Under the pieces are notes generated by a model that ran no database searches, was not told the DNA's origin, and saw nothing but the letters and a program-made list of their open reading frames with translations. A stretch of DNA of 64,000 nt from Fremontodendron californicum (lineage: Eukaryota; Streptophyta; Magnoliopsida; Malvales; Malvaceae), in contig JAULJL010000015.1 of the NCBI GenBank assembly GCA_030761205.1, positions 8,561,501 to 8,625,500 of the forward strand. Direction: 5' to 3'. Positions within the stretch are counted from its first letter, which is position 1. Every line of letters starts with the position of its first letter. This document shows positions 12,113 through 24,058 of this stretch, piece after piece. The position numbers were made by a program, and so were the translations under genes.

Positions 12113-12298
12113 TACCGTACGCGTAACTTACAAAATTTAAGTGTATTTAAACAACTTGTTGAAAAAGTTACTATAAGTGCTAGGTCGGGCCTGTCGAACT
12201 GGACGAGCTGCCCGACCGTGAGCAGGTCTATACCGTACGCGTAACTTACAAAATTTAAGTGTATTTAAACAACTTGTTGAAAAAGTTACTATAAGTGC
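12063..12298. repeat. Tandem duplication (118-bp period) of the MITE 3' end plus flank
   Basis: 12063-12180 and 12181-12298 are two adjacent copies. Each covers the last ~50 bp of the MITE, the target duplication TACCGTAC and ~60 bp of flank. The flank parts look identical, while the MITE parts differ by a few substitutions and one indel. The target duplication is therefore present three times (11798, 12113, 12231). Confidence 0.85.
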
Positions 12299-15200
12299 AT
12301 ACCAACGGCATTTTTTCTTTTCTAGTCTAATGACATCTCAGTAGAGTTTTTTTTAATTATATATATATATATATATATACAAAGAAGGTCTAAGTCTGAG
12401 AATAAGAAAAGATGTTGCAGATATTGAGATTCTAACCTTAGACCTGCCAGATATCATCTTTTAAGGATGACTATATAAACCAACTAAACTTCATTTTATA
12501 GTATTTGTCTTTGCAAGAAGTAGGACTTGGACTGAATTAATCCATGTGAAAGGGATAGAAAGATTAATTAGATGGTGGGAATTTTTATTTTATTGTGTAA
12601 TATCTAGTCAATAGATTAAAACTAGCTAAAAAGATGTTACATGTATGTATGCAAAATTTAACTCTATGTCATTAAATCCATGGCCATGATTTGTGACTTG
12701 AGAGATGTAGTTAGTAATAAGAAATGGGAATTGTTAATCAGTGTTCAATGACAGTGATTAAAATAATATTTTAAAAAATAAATTTACAACTAATGTATTA
12801 TTTCTTATTAAATTTGATAAAAATAGTGTATTAGATATAAAAATAGTTTTTTAAAATAATATTTTAATTAATCTTAAACAGTGTCTATAGGGCTATAAGA
12901 ATCTGTTAATCAGATTCATAAATAAATAAACCTAATTTTACTTTAACATTTTATTTAATGGTGGTACATGTAATTCCTTATTGAAAGAGGGGTTTAAATT
13001 TTTTTTTTTTTAAATGATTCAAAACTTTGAGTTGATTATATATATCGATGAGATTGAGGGGTGAAATTGCAATGGCAACAAACATTAGGTAAAATTTGTG
13101 AAAATGTAGGATAAATTATTATATGGACCATTACTAATACGTTAGTATGGCCACTTATATCATGCCACGTTAATAATTTTGTCCATATAAAATTTAACTA
13201 ACCTATAGTGAAGATATATAGAATTCTAAACGAAGTTATATGATCCAAACGGAAACAAATAAGTAAAAGAAAATTAACAAAAATAAAATCATGGGATGGT
13301 AAGAAAAATTCGTTTGGTTTTAATGAATGAAGCCTTTTATTCTTTTTTTTTTTTTTGAAACCCTAGATTTTATTTTGATATATTTAGCCGTTTTGAGTTT
13401 AACGTCGCTAGAGAAATATGTTTCATGAGCATATTTTACGTTGATAACGTTATTGATGTGGCATTATATCATCTAAAAATAATGTGGTAGGAAGAGTTTA
13501 AGTAATATTTTCTCAAAGTGTAGATATACTAATTTAAGAAATAATATTATCCTAAAAGGTAATATAAAGAGTTTTTTTGGGTACCTGATAATATTAATTA
13601 TAATGTTTTATTTTATTTTTATTTCCCTTTCATCATCAGTCATATATATACTCACAAATTTTATGTTTCAAGTATGTCTTTTATTATCTTAGTTCATTAA
13701 TTATATTGTTATTTATGTACTTGTACCTTTTCTAAAAATAATAACATTTACGAATTTTTAAGCAAGAGAAATTTTAATACTTTTGAAATTCAATAAGGAC
13801 GTGTTACCTATATATGGATTGATTCGGCAATTGGCATTGGTTCCCCATTCCGACTGCGTACACCTGACAATATTAAACGTTATATAATTATACGTATACA
13901 ATACAAATTATTAACTTATCAAAATTTATATAAATATAAAATATCTTAAACACAATTACGACACAATAATATAAACGAACACGATAGAGATACACAAATT
14001 GTCAGGTCTATCGCTGCGTAGATCTGATAATTTAGAACACGACATGAAAAAATAATTAAAATATAATAAAAAAATAATACGAACACGACATAAATACACG
14101 AACATATCAAAATTTATATAACACGAATTATTAATATATCAAAATTTATATAAATAAATAATATTTTAAACATAATTATAAGACAAAAAATATTATCAAC
14201 ACACTCTCAAAAAGGAACGGCCCCTAGCTTCTTCTTTTTTTATTTGTTTAAAAGTGGTTAATGGGAATAAATGTTCTCTTTTCTCATTTGGTGTCCCTTC
14301 AATGATTTTTTTAAACGTGTCTAAATAAAAAATACGTGTTTAACTGTTTATAAATAAAAAATAACTATAAAAAATACGTGTTTAATTGTTTATAAATAAA
14401 AAATAACTTTAAACATATGTCGAAAAATCATTAGAAGGGCAAAAAAAAAAAAAAACCAAACAGGAACATAAAAAATTTGTTCGGTTAAATGGCGGGTAAA
14501 TTTCTTGTTTGTGCATATCTTTTGGTAAAAGTCACTTATATGTTGTTGGTCAATGTCTCATTCAAATGATATGTCTCAATATGTACGTACTAAAATCATC
14601 ATAAATTTCATGCATTTATTGTAACCAAGTTTTTGAGAGAGTTCATTTTTTATACACAACCCAATTGACTCCTTGCCTTCACTCCAACTCATCCCGCACC
14701 GAACTCGGGTTATCATTTTTTATACACGAATTCGACCCAAAATAATTTAGTAGATAGAGATTTAATAATAAGAATTTATTTTAATGTATTGATAATGAAA
14801 ATTTTTAATTTTGTAAGTAGAGTAAAGAATCTATCAAGCTATCACGTGTTTTATTTTTTAAAAATATATATGTATCATTTTATTAATATCGTTTATAAAA
14901 TTTAAAAATTTTATTGAAAGTAAATGAAATAATTTTTTTAATTTTTAATTACAAGAAAAAAATTGTCTATTAACAAACTATACATGTAGTCCAATCCAAG
15001 TAACAAAGTCAAAGTGGATAACCTTAATAACAAAGAATGAAACATGACACCTCAACATAATTATAAATATGGTACTGAAAACACCAATCAAACTCACATC
15101 CTTAAATTTGAAAGTCGCATTTTACTTATAATTTTTTTTATTACAATACTGTAATTATTTAATTATATTCAAAAATTATGTAAGAAGTCATCACTTATAA

Positions 15201-15719
15201 ATATGCATTTCACATAATATTTTGATAAACCTTATATAACTTTGAATACTTATTGATTAATTATATAATTCGCTTATTGTAAGTCATATGTTCCCCTGAA
15301 AGCTAATGTTTTACATACTCAAAAAAAATTTTTTGGGCATTTGTAATTTTTGGAAAAAAAAAAATTACTTCGGTTCGAATCCAAATCTTATATGTCTTAC
15401 AAGCTTTTAGCCACTCGACAAAAAAATTGTTGCCTCACAAGCCTTTAGTTTTACATCCAAACATTTGATATACTCGGCCAAGACTATGTGAAAACATATC
15501 ATTTCAAGCTACCCACACGGGTTAGTATGATTGATAAGTTTCTTGATCAAAGTTTGAATTTTGAGAGAAATATTTTGAATTAAAAATTTAAAATATAACA
15601 AATTAATATTAAAATGCATTTTAAAATACGTTTGAAAAAAATTAAGCTTTATGAATTATTTAAAAAAAAAATTAAAACTTGCTATATAAAAATAAAATAA
15701 AAATGAAGGTAATATTATG
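12299..15719. other. AT-rich intergenic region
   Basis: About 3.4 kb with no credible gene on either strand. It contains a (TA)n tract near 12358-12380, a dispersed repeat at about 13850-14200, and a small foldback near 14290-14445. The foldback ends in CCCTTC..AATGATTTTT and its inverted copy, and its core contains a tandemly repeated ~50-bp unit. Confidence 0.55.
13850..14200 (-). repeat. Dispersed CACGAACACGACA-type repeat
   Basis: This stretch carries words such as ACGAACACGACATAAATACACGAAC and TTATCAAAATTTATATAAAT. These are the reverse complement of the units at 22270-23130 and at 32805-32960. The three loci look like one AT-rich, non-coding repeat family, probably a transposon derivative. 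The exact ends are unclear. Confidence 0.5.
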
Positions 15720-17218
15720 GTGAAGACTACAATGAGAACTTGTTGGTGAGAATTGAGAACCAAATGAGAACCCTTTTTTATTTTCGATAAATGTGTAAAA
15801 AGTAAAATAAAGTTATTAGTTAAAGAAAATTATAAAAAAGGTAAAAATAATTTATTTATTTATAACAAAGGTAATAATGAAAAAAAATTATGTATTCTTA
15901 CAAGATGAATTAATAAAAATAAATATTTTAAAGGAAATAAAAGATTAAAAAATAATTAAATTTGTTATTAGATTTGTTCATGAATTACACTACTTGTCAA
16001 GTTTATTAGTATAATTGATTCAACCCATGATATTATTTTATAAATAAATAAATAACTAAATAAATATTTTAATTTAATTTTAAAATATTAATATAAAAAT
16101 ATTTTTAATTAAATAAAATTTGAATGAACTATTGAGTCAAATTCGATTTCAAATTTAAATATTAAAAGTATCGATCGAGTGTGATGCGACTCGATTTATA
16201 GACATCTTCAAATAGTCAATGTCTAAATCAAAGTTTTTTTCTTACTTTTTATGTTTGTTAAGACAATATCTAATAAGCGGTCAAAGTACTTGTCAGATCC
16301 TTATACTTTAGAGTCTGGTGTAAATTAGTCCCTGTACCAAAATTGTAAGTAATTTGATCCTTTTACTTTTAAAATAGAAGCAAATAAGTAAAATTGTTAA
16401 TATTCATAATAGTTTCTCACTAGACAATTTGACATGCTAAAAAATGCTGATGTGTCATAACACATCTGACATGGCACTAAAAAAAATATTTTTTAAAGCT
16501 GACATATAAATTAATTAAATATAAAAACATCAAAATTTTCTTATTGGACAATATGATTTCACGAAAAATTGAAAAGCATCTGAGTTACCCCTAATACCCA
16601 TTTCACGAAAAAAAAAAATGAAATTTATCTTACACAAAAAAAAAAAAAAAAGGAAAAGCATTTGAAATAAGTAACTCAAATGCCTTATTAGATATTGTCT
16701 TAACAAACATAAAAAGAAAAAAACTTTGATTTAGATATTGACTGATTGAAGATGTTTATAAATCGAATCACATCACACTCGATCGATACCTCTAAAATTT
16801 AAATTTGAAATCAAATTTGACTCAATAGTTCATTCAAATTTTATTTAATTAAAAATATTTTATATTAATATTTTAAAATTAAATTAAATTAAAATATTTA
16901 TTTAGTTTTTTATTTATAAAATAATATCATGGGTTAAATCGACTATACTAATAAGCTTGACAAGTAATATAATTCGTGAACAAATCTAATCACAAATTTA
17001 ATTATTTTTTTAAAAATATTTATTATTATTAATTCATCATGTAAAAATACATAAATTTTTTTTCATTATTACCTTTGTTATGAATAAATAAATTATTTCT
17101 ACCATTTTTATAATTTTCTTTAACTAACAATATGATTTTACTTTTTACACGTTTCTCGAAAATAAAAAAAAATTCTCATTTGATTCTCACCAAATAAGTT
17201 TTCATTGTAATCTTCGCA
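15720..17218. mobile_element. Long-armed foldback element (about 1.5 kb)
   Basis: The left arm (about 15720-16290) is repeated in inverted orientation as the right arm (about 16690-17218), with mismatches and indels throughout. The left end reads GTGAAGACTACAATGAGAAC; the reverse complement of the right end reads TGCGAAGATTACAATGAAAAC. TAATATTATG occurs directly at 15710-15719 and again at 17219-17228, consistent with a 9-10-bp target duplication of a Mutator-like element. That word is nearly palindromic, so it could instead be part of the inverted repeat. The non-repeated centre (about 16290-16690) has no coding potential. Confidence 0.7.
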
Positions 17219-17228
17219 TAATATTATG

Positions 17229-17443
17229 ATCTTGAAATTATGTATGAAAATGCCACACAGTGGTAGCTTTAAAGGGATGGCACGAAAAAGTTAAAAGCCA
17301 CCCTTCTTGTTATGAACTTATATCTCATTGAAGCCATAAGCCCTACAAAACAAGACTAAGTGAGCACAACGAAAAGGACGAAGAAGAAAGATGGAAATAA
17401 AAAATTAAAAAAAAAAAAAAAAGTTGTTGGGGGAGTGGAAAAG
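17229..17443. other. Flank between the foldback and the hairpin
   Basis: About 215 bases of ordinary AT-rich sequence. I see nothing definable. Confidence 0.4.
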
Positions 17444-17517
17444 TAATCATGCAAGGGGTAAGATTAAATTTGCATTAATGGAAGAGCATTAATTTAATCT
17501 TACCCCTTGCATGATTA
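17444..17517. repeat. Perfect 27-bp inverted repeat with 20-base loop
   Basis: 17444-17470 (TAATCATGCAAGGGGTAAGA...) is perfectly complementary to 17491-17517, separated by a 20-base spacer in which GCATTAAT-like words recur. As RNA it would form a clean hairpin of about 74 nt. It could be a small-RNA precursor, a terminator-like or foldback remnant, or the product of a local inverted duplication. Nothing in the sequence decides between these. Confidence 0.8.
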
Positions 17518-19172
17518 TATAAAACTTGTAACATGAGTGATGATTATATAGCTTATTCTCGAATGATGATGTTTGAGGCAGCCGCCATGTGAGAGCGGAC
17601 GACCTCTTATCTTTACCCTTATCTGTCAACTCAAAACATTTTTTAATTTCCAGTAAACATTATTAGTCTAAATCAAATGTTTGCATATCAGCAGGTGGCA
17701 TGGCTCTCTTGACTCACCCTGAGGCCTACCCTTCTTTTAATGAGGTAGTGGGAGTTTTAACTTTTAACCCCGATTATTCAAGAAAAGCAAGTTGTTTGAT
17801 TTTTTTTAGGTTGCAGTTTATGAATTTGAATTTTAAAAATAATGTAAATTGTGTAATAAAATACATGTAAATGTAATAATGATTATTTTTCAAATTTATT
17901 AATTTGTTGGATGCCAATTTAGTATTGAATTTGAAATACTTACAGATATTTGTGAATTTAAAATTCATGTTTTTATACCTTACAAATATATAATCATATT
18001 GAATCTTAACTAATTTATAAATAATGTATGCGTTTCATTCCCACAATTTATCTCACAAATGAAATCCAAATTCATTTTTTCAAACATAACATTAGTAAAT
18101 TCCCTGGTCATCCCAAAAAAAACAAAAGACTTCCCAAGAAGTAATGAACAGAAGAATCAAATATTCGCAATGCAAGTTGCAACCCCTTGTATACAAAAAA
18201 GTTTTAAGGAAGCGTATGATTTTTACGGTTCAAAAGTTTGAGCTTTAAACTTCCAATATACAAATTTCTGCCCTGTACTTGTCCTTCAAATTTTCTATGT
18301 ATAACAATAACTATTATTTTTGCACTTAAACATTTGACTCATTGATTGACAACTGATCTCTACTCAAGAAAAAAGAAAAAAGGCTTGTATCTGGTTTTAG
18401 ATTTCATGTTGGCATTTAATTAGATGAATCTCTATGAGACTTAACAGTTGTTTAAATGAGGAAAGCCTTGATGTTAATTGCTTCTTTGCCAGAGGCTAAA
18501 AAATGTGGAACCAACAGAGGGCCAAAGAATACCCGTTACAAGCATTTTCTAAAAACAGAAAAGAACGAAAGGAAAAGATAAAATTCTCAGTTAAGACAAG
18601 AAAATGTAAGCTTAATATGGGGAACAGATCTAAAAGAAAGAATGACTTAAGTAAGAAGGGTTCCTCGAGAAAAAAAAAATAATACTATCTTTGGAATCTC
18701 TACTGTTTTTAAATATGGGGCAAGGGCAGGGCAAGAAAAGATGCGGAAAGTGCTTTTGGCTTCCTACATAATCTTAAATCCACTTCTCCCAACGGCAAAA
18801 ACACCAATAGACCTGTAGAACAAAAGCAGCAAAAGAATTTTCTTCTATTAAAAACATAGGCCAAGCAACCCATTATCACACCACCTTCAGAGAAATATGA
18901 TTGAAATGCACCATAACTGCTAAGGTGTTCCCTTAGGCCTATAAATGAACGCAGCATCACATAGCTCTAGTTATTGATGTCAAAAACATGGTCAAATAAA
19001 GAAGAAAACCCTCAAAACATCAAAAAAAGGGTTTAGATTCAATCACAACAACAAAAAAATTGCAATTCAAGCCAAAATAATACTTGAAAACATTTGATCC
19101 AAAGTGCTGAAACTTCCTAAACGATAAAAAATATTATACCAAAATGCAAAATCAACATTCAAGGACCAATCT
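17518..19172. other. Region downstream of the eL32 gene
   Basis: About 1.6 kb. The part next to the stop codon (about 18950-19172) should contain the eL32 3' UTR on the minus strand. A minus-strand open frame at 18709-18960 (83 codons, cysteine- and phenylalanine-rich) matches no family I know and may be chance. I see nothing else supportable. Confidence 0.45.
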
Positions 19173-21124
19173 TCACTCATCCTCCTGGCTGCGCAACCTA
19201 GCCAATTTATTGGTGACAACAACATCCAACTGTGCTGCCCGCTCAACAATTTCCTTCCTCTTCTTTGTTGAAACATCATGGGCTATCTCAGCACAGTAAG
19301 TCCTGAGAATGCATCAACAATCAGCAACAAGCAAGAAAATACTGATCAATAAAAACGAGGAAAGAAGGGGTAAACATATATTATACCTATTGTGCATCAT
19401 GAGAAGCTCCAGCTCTTGGACATTATGCACAACAAATTTCTTAAACCCATTGGGAAGATAGTGGCGGGTCTTCTTGTCTGAGCCATAACCAATATTGGGC
19501 ATCAGAGTGCATCCCTTGAACTTCCTCCTAACACGGGAGTCAATACCCTTAGGCCTTCGCCAGTTTGTCTGTCAACATGCAAACAACCTGTTAACATTAT
19601 TGCAGGGGAGATTGTGTGTATGTTTTTTACCTAAATGAGAGATCAACTAGTCAAGATGCATGAAAATTTGTCAAAAACATATTTCAAGATCACAGGACAT
19701 ACAAGCAGAAGCATGAAATCCAAATAAGACGTAAGCATGAAAGAAATATAGAGCTTAGTTTCAGCACTGCACTGAAACCAATAGCATAATCAAACTTCCT
19801 AGTAACAATTCAAGAATTAGAAAGGAAAAACATTAAGGAGTTCAGATAGATATCCAGACTAATTGTAAGGCTGATATAAGCATCTACTCAAACAGTTTAC
19901 CCTGCATAAATTTTGTACAACACTAGACAAAAAGATTTCTACCACTAGTGTATGCTTCACCAAGTAATTCTGGGTTGGCTGCACCTTTTTGTTCACAAGG
20001 ATAATAAACTAAGATCAATAACTCCCACAGGGGCATAAACAATGGATGGTGATCGGAATACCTCTTCCATTGGGATACATGACACAATATGAAAAGTCAC
20101 TCAAACTTCAGGTGAACTTGAAGACACATTCCTAGTTAAATAGAAAATATTATATGAGGCTAGGCTCGTAGGAGTAAAAAAAGTACAAAAGAAGATGAGT
20201 GAAACTGCTTCGATATACAAATATAAATCCACTTACATCACCAATATAATGAGAAACCACTCAGCAATTCCCCGGTGCAATTCACATGCACACCTAAAGG
20301 AACCACACTTAATCTTCATGATCTCAACAATGAGCAGTTATCATCCAAAAACAAACTCCAAGAAAGATGCAAGACTGTTTAACCACATCAAGCATGAGAA
20401 TTCTAAGAAAAAAGCATAAACATTCTGCTAACATTCTCTCATTCAGAAGCATGTGAATTAACAGAATTCAAGCCCACTCAGCAGAACATGCAACCTCAAA
20501 GATTGCAAGTCCAGTAACAGTACAATTATAAAGATTCAAACAGCTATAAATTAGAAGGGTATCTCCAAGGGACCATCATCATCAAATGGAAAAGGCCTAT
20601 ATGGGACATTAAGGCTTTCTACCCATCAAATCCAAACTAAACCAGCAAAAAACAAACACAAAGGAGTTCCGCTAGCATCCCCAGTAATAAATTTTAGTAT
20701 TCCAAAACGAATACTTGATAGTGAACTCTCAAATCACAAAATTAAAATAACACATCCTGCATTAGTAAATAGTTGCTCTTTCTAACCAAAATTCACTAGA
20801 ACATTTTAAGAAAAGAAAAACAACTTCCTTCAGCTAGGGAAACCCACCTACTAAGTTCTTAAGAACAAGATAAAATGAACCCAAGTAAAACCAATTACAA
20901 CTATTAGCTTTGGATAAATGGGTACTAAAAAATAAGACAGACTAAAGAGAATGTATCTTTGAAAAACGAAAGCAAATAACAAGGCAAAGCTCAAAAAGAA
21001 AGAGCATATATTTTTCCAAAAAAAAAAAAAAAACCTTGACGGAGATCTTGCGGTCACTTTGGGGCCTCTTGAACTGCTTGACACGCTTCTTCACAATCTT
21101 CTTTGAAAGCAAAGGGACTGCCAT
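19173..21124 (-). CDS. RPL32: 60S ribosomal protein eL32 (RPL32)
   Basis: Three coding exons on the minus strand (21035-21124, 19387-19568, 19173-19302) join in frame to 133 residues, exactly the length of plant RPL32. The N terminus MAVPLLSKKIVKKRVKQF, the core RPKGIDSRVRRKFKG and NIGYGSDKKTRHYLPNGF, and the C terminus LARLRSQEDE are diagnostic. The protein is basic, lies on the large ribosomal subunit and binds rRNA. Intron 1 is long (about 1.46 kb) and starts with a poly-T stretch in the sense direction; all introns are GT-AG. A leader intron (21131-21277) splits the 5' UTR. The gene looks intact and is probably highly expressed. Confidence 0.96.
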
Positions 21125-21348
21125 TTCTTCCTAATAATAAATTTACCAAACAAAAGCCAACCATGTAAGAGAAACTAAGTTTAAGATTCGGCCAAGAAAT
21201 GGACTCCGAAAGAACAAATTAAAGCGAAAAAAGGTTAATAATGGAAATGGGTAAATAGAGAGGGAGAAAAGAGTAACCTGATGGAAACGCTGCGCTGCGG
21301 CTCGTGTAAACTCTAAGCTGAAAGTGAAGGAGAAGAAGCTAGGGTTTT
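21125..21348 (-). promoter_or_regulatory. eL32 5' leader with leader intron and telo-box-like element
   Basis: On the minus strand, an untranslated exon ends CCATCAG|GT (donor at 21277-21276) and rejoins at 21130 just before the start codon. Upstream, AAAACCCTAG (21339-21348 reversed) is a telo-box-like motif, which is common in promoters and leaders of plant ribosomal-protein genes, and is followed by a pyrimidine-rich stretch. The assignment rests on position and motif. Confidence 0.6.
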
Positions 21349-22269
21349 AAGCGGAATTGTGTGTTTTATATCGGGAGAGGAGTGATATGGTGTTTTGGGT
21401 TACAGAGTAGAGCTTATGTTCTCATTTCAAAGTCCAGCCCAATATTTTATTGGGCTTTTATGAAAGCCTATTGGACCTCGAAATTCAAAGAATTTAAAAC
21501 TGCCCTTCTTCCTATTCAACAACCATATCAATTTTTTTTTTTTTTATATATATAAAAATAATTCGGTATTTATTTGATTATTTTGAGTTTGAATCTCAGG
21601 TTTCGGTCTCCTTTATAACAAAAAAAAAAAAGAAAAAGAGAGCAAACAAGGCTTTTAACAATAGGATCATGGGGAGGCTATTATAATTGAAAATTTTCCA
21701 ACTGTAACCCAATTCAAGGTTGTTGCATGATCTATTACTTACCTTAATCTATTACTTACCTTAAAAACAATCACAATATTCAATATGGAGTTTTATTGGA
21801 AAATTTGAAATCACCTCATGTTGACAAATCAGCAATGTCATTAAGCATTTTTTTTGTTCTTATTTGGATATTTGGTCTACTGATCATTGCTTTGTTTGGG
21901 GAAGGCTACTGCTAACACTTCAGACATGTAATTCATTTTTTTAAAGTGTATTTTTAGTATTTGAGGGCAAAGAAAAAATCAGCAGATCAGCTTTTTAGTT
22001 TTTTACCTAGTTTTTTCTTTTTATTTCTTCAGTTTAATAGTCTATAACAAATTATAAAAATAATCTCCAAAATCAATGAGAGACAAGAATTAGAGAAATT
22101 AAAACCATGATAAAGAGACAACTAAACAATGACATTAATCAATATTTTTAGGGTTAATTAGGTCATTTTAATAGCTAACTAAGCAATGGTTTAATCAATA
22201 TTTTTAGGGTTAATTAAGTCATTTTATTAGATTGATTTATGGCTGATTTTTAAATGGTTTTGGGTTTAT
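21349..22269. other. Intergenic region upstream of eL32
   Basis: AT-rich. A poly-T/poly-A pair lies near 21531-21545 and 21620-21635. Two near-identical ~45-bp segments containing ATCAATATTTTTAGGGTTAATTA lie at about 22138-22165 and 22195-22222. No gene is seen. Confidence 0.5.
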
Positions 22270-23130
22270 GTAGATTTTGACAAGTTTGTTTCTTCGTATC
22301 ATGTTCATGTTATTTTTCGTTTCGTGTTTGTGTTCGTGTGTTCAAAGTATTATAAATTTATATAAACTTTTACATGTTAATAATTCGTTTTATGCAGATT
22401 TTGACACGTTCGTGTATTTATGTTGTGTTCATGTTATTTTCGTGTCATGTTGTATTTTAATTATTTTTTTCATATGTTCGTGTCGTCTTCAATTCATCCA
22501 AATATTTTGCATAGTTTGTTATGGTGATTCAATTTAGAGAAAGTTTTGTGTGTTCGTGTTGTGTCTTAATTCATCCCATATTTTGCATAATTTATCATAA
22601 TGATTCAATTTAGAGAAAATTGTATGTTTGTAACATGTTCGTACTATTTTATCATGTGTTTAAAGTATTATAAATTTATATAAGTTTTTACACGTTAATA
22701 ATTCATTTTATGTAAATTTTGACACGTTCGTGTATTTGTGTCGTGTTCATGTTATTTTTCTTGTCGTGTTTTAATTTATTTTTTTTTATGTTGTGTTCGT
22801 GTCGTATAATCATGTTGTGTCTAAAATTGCCAAGTCTAATTGACACTATTCAAATAATTCTCAATTTTGTGTCGTGTGTCGTCATCTTCGTGATATTTTT
22901 CCTTTCATAATCGTATTCAATATACTATATATTTATGTACATTTTGACACGTTAATAATTCGATTTTGTAGATTTTGGTACGTTCGTGTATTTGTGTCAT
23001 GTTTATGTCATTTTTCGTGTCATGTCGTATTTTAATTATTTTTTTCATGTTATGTTCGTATCGTATAATTATGTTGTGTCTGAAATTATCGGATATAATT
23101 GATCATATTCAAATAACTCTCAATTTTACA
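22270..23130 (+). repeat. Partly tandem TTCGTGTCGTGTTCATG-type repeat
   Basis: Three degenerate units, at about 22270-22560, 22660-22890 and 22930-23130, share the order TTATAAATTTATATAA, CACGTTAATAATTC, TTTTGACACGTTCGTGTATTTGTGTCGTG and CGTATAATCATGTTGTGTC. They match the repeats at 13850-14200 and 32805-32960. Short cysteine/phenylalanine-rich open frames within it are products of the repeat composition, not genes. Confidence 0.6.
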
Positions 23131-23300
23131 CCAGGTGTCATATAAGGTTAGGAGTTATTATTATTTTTTAAATTATCTTTAGTCCTCTTACTTTTTTATC
23201 TTTCAAATTTATTATAAAATATCAATTCGAATTCGATAACATACACGCAACAAAGCGGCGCACATTTATCTAGTTTGTTTGAAAAAAATCATAAAATAAA

Positions 23301-23947
23301 GGGTAAATGATAAATTTGCTATCATATTATAAGTAGATATTGAAATTTGACATTATATTTTATTTTGATTTATATTTGTCATTGTACTTTTAGAATTAGG
23401 ACAAATTTGCCACTATACCTTTATTTGATTGATTTTTTTCACTAGACTTTAATTTTTAATTGAATTTTGTCACTCAACTTCAATTTTAGATGATTTGAAG
23501 ATAAAATTTAACAATATATATATATATATGCCTTCAAATATTTCATTTTAATAATTAACAACAATAAAATATTTATAAAAAATATTAAAAATTAACATCG
23601 AATTTTTATTTTATAAAAAACTAAAATTTAATTTTTTGTCATTCTTTATTAATTAATTTATTATTAGCTAGAAAATTAATTTATTATTGTTAATTATTAA
23701 AATATATTTTTTTTATTAAATTTGATCTTCAAATCATCTAAAATTAAAGTTGAGTGACAAAATTCAATAAAGAATCAAATTTTAATGGCAAAATTCAATC
23801 AAATAGAAGCAAAGTGACAAAATTCAATATTGAGTTAAAGTATAGTGACACATTTATCCTTAGTTTCAAAAGAACAATGACAAATATTAATTAAAATAAA
23901 GTATAATGACAAATTTCAATATTCATGACAAATTTACTTTTTAATCC
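23301..23947. mobile_element. Foldback MITE (about 650 bp)
   Basis: The left half from GGGTAAATGATAAATTTG is matched by the inverted right half ending in ACAAATTTACTTTTTAATCC. Arms of roughly 230-250 bp carry recurring ATTGAATTTTGTCACT-type words. The flanks share AAAATAAA, but this low-complexity match is weak evidence for a target duplication. A short AT microsatellite lies in the centre. No coding capacity. Confidence 0.65.
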
Positions 23948-23972
23948 AAAAATAAATATGATAAGTTATTTC

Positions 23973-24058
23973 TTTTTTTTTTTTTTTGGATAATTTAAAA
24001 AAAAAAAAAACTAAAAAAAAAAAAACTCAAGGCATCAGGTAATAAGCGGAGTTTAATG
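23973..24058 (-). mobile_element. Short retroposed insert with 14-bp direct repeats
   Basis: TGATAAGTTATTTC occurs at 23959-23972 and again at 24059-24072, bracketing an 86-bp insert. Read on the minus strand, the insert starts CATTAAACTCCGCTTATTACC and ends in long A-rich runs. A poly-A end plus a 14-bp target duplication is the signature of LINE-machinery retroposition, such as a 5'-truncated SINE. Confidence 0.6.

Noticed and set aside
15370..15385. GGTTCGAATCC as a possible tRNA B box
   Set aside because: No cloverleaf or A box at the required distance.
17530..17640. TGATGA box as part of a C/D snoRNA
   Set aside because: No CTGA D box at suitable spacing and no terminal stem.
18709..18960. 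Minus-strand 83-codon frame downstream of eL32
   Set aside because: Starts with ATG and has moderate complexity, but no family resemblance, no splice context and it lies in probable 3' flank. Kept only as a remark.
21600..21650. Poly-A after GAATCTCAGG as another SINE
   Set aside because: Only a short tail-like segment; no head, B box or target duplication could be shown.
22277..22910. Cysteine/phenylalanine-rich frames that look like membrane peptides
   Set aside because: They follow from TTCGTG/TTGTGT repeat composition and recur with the repeat units.
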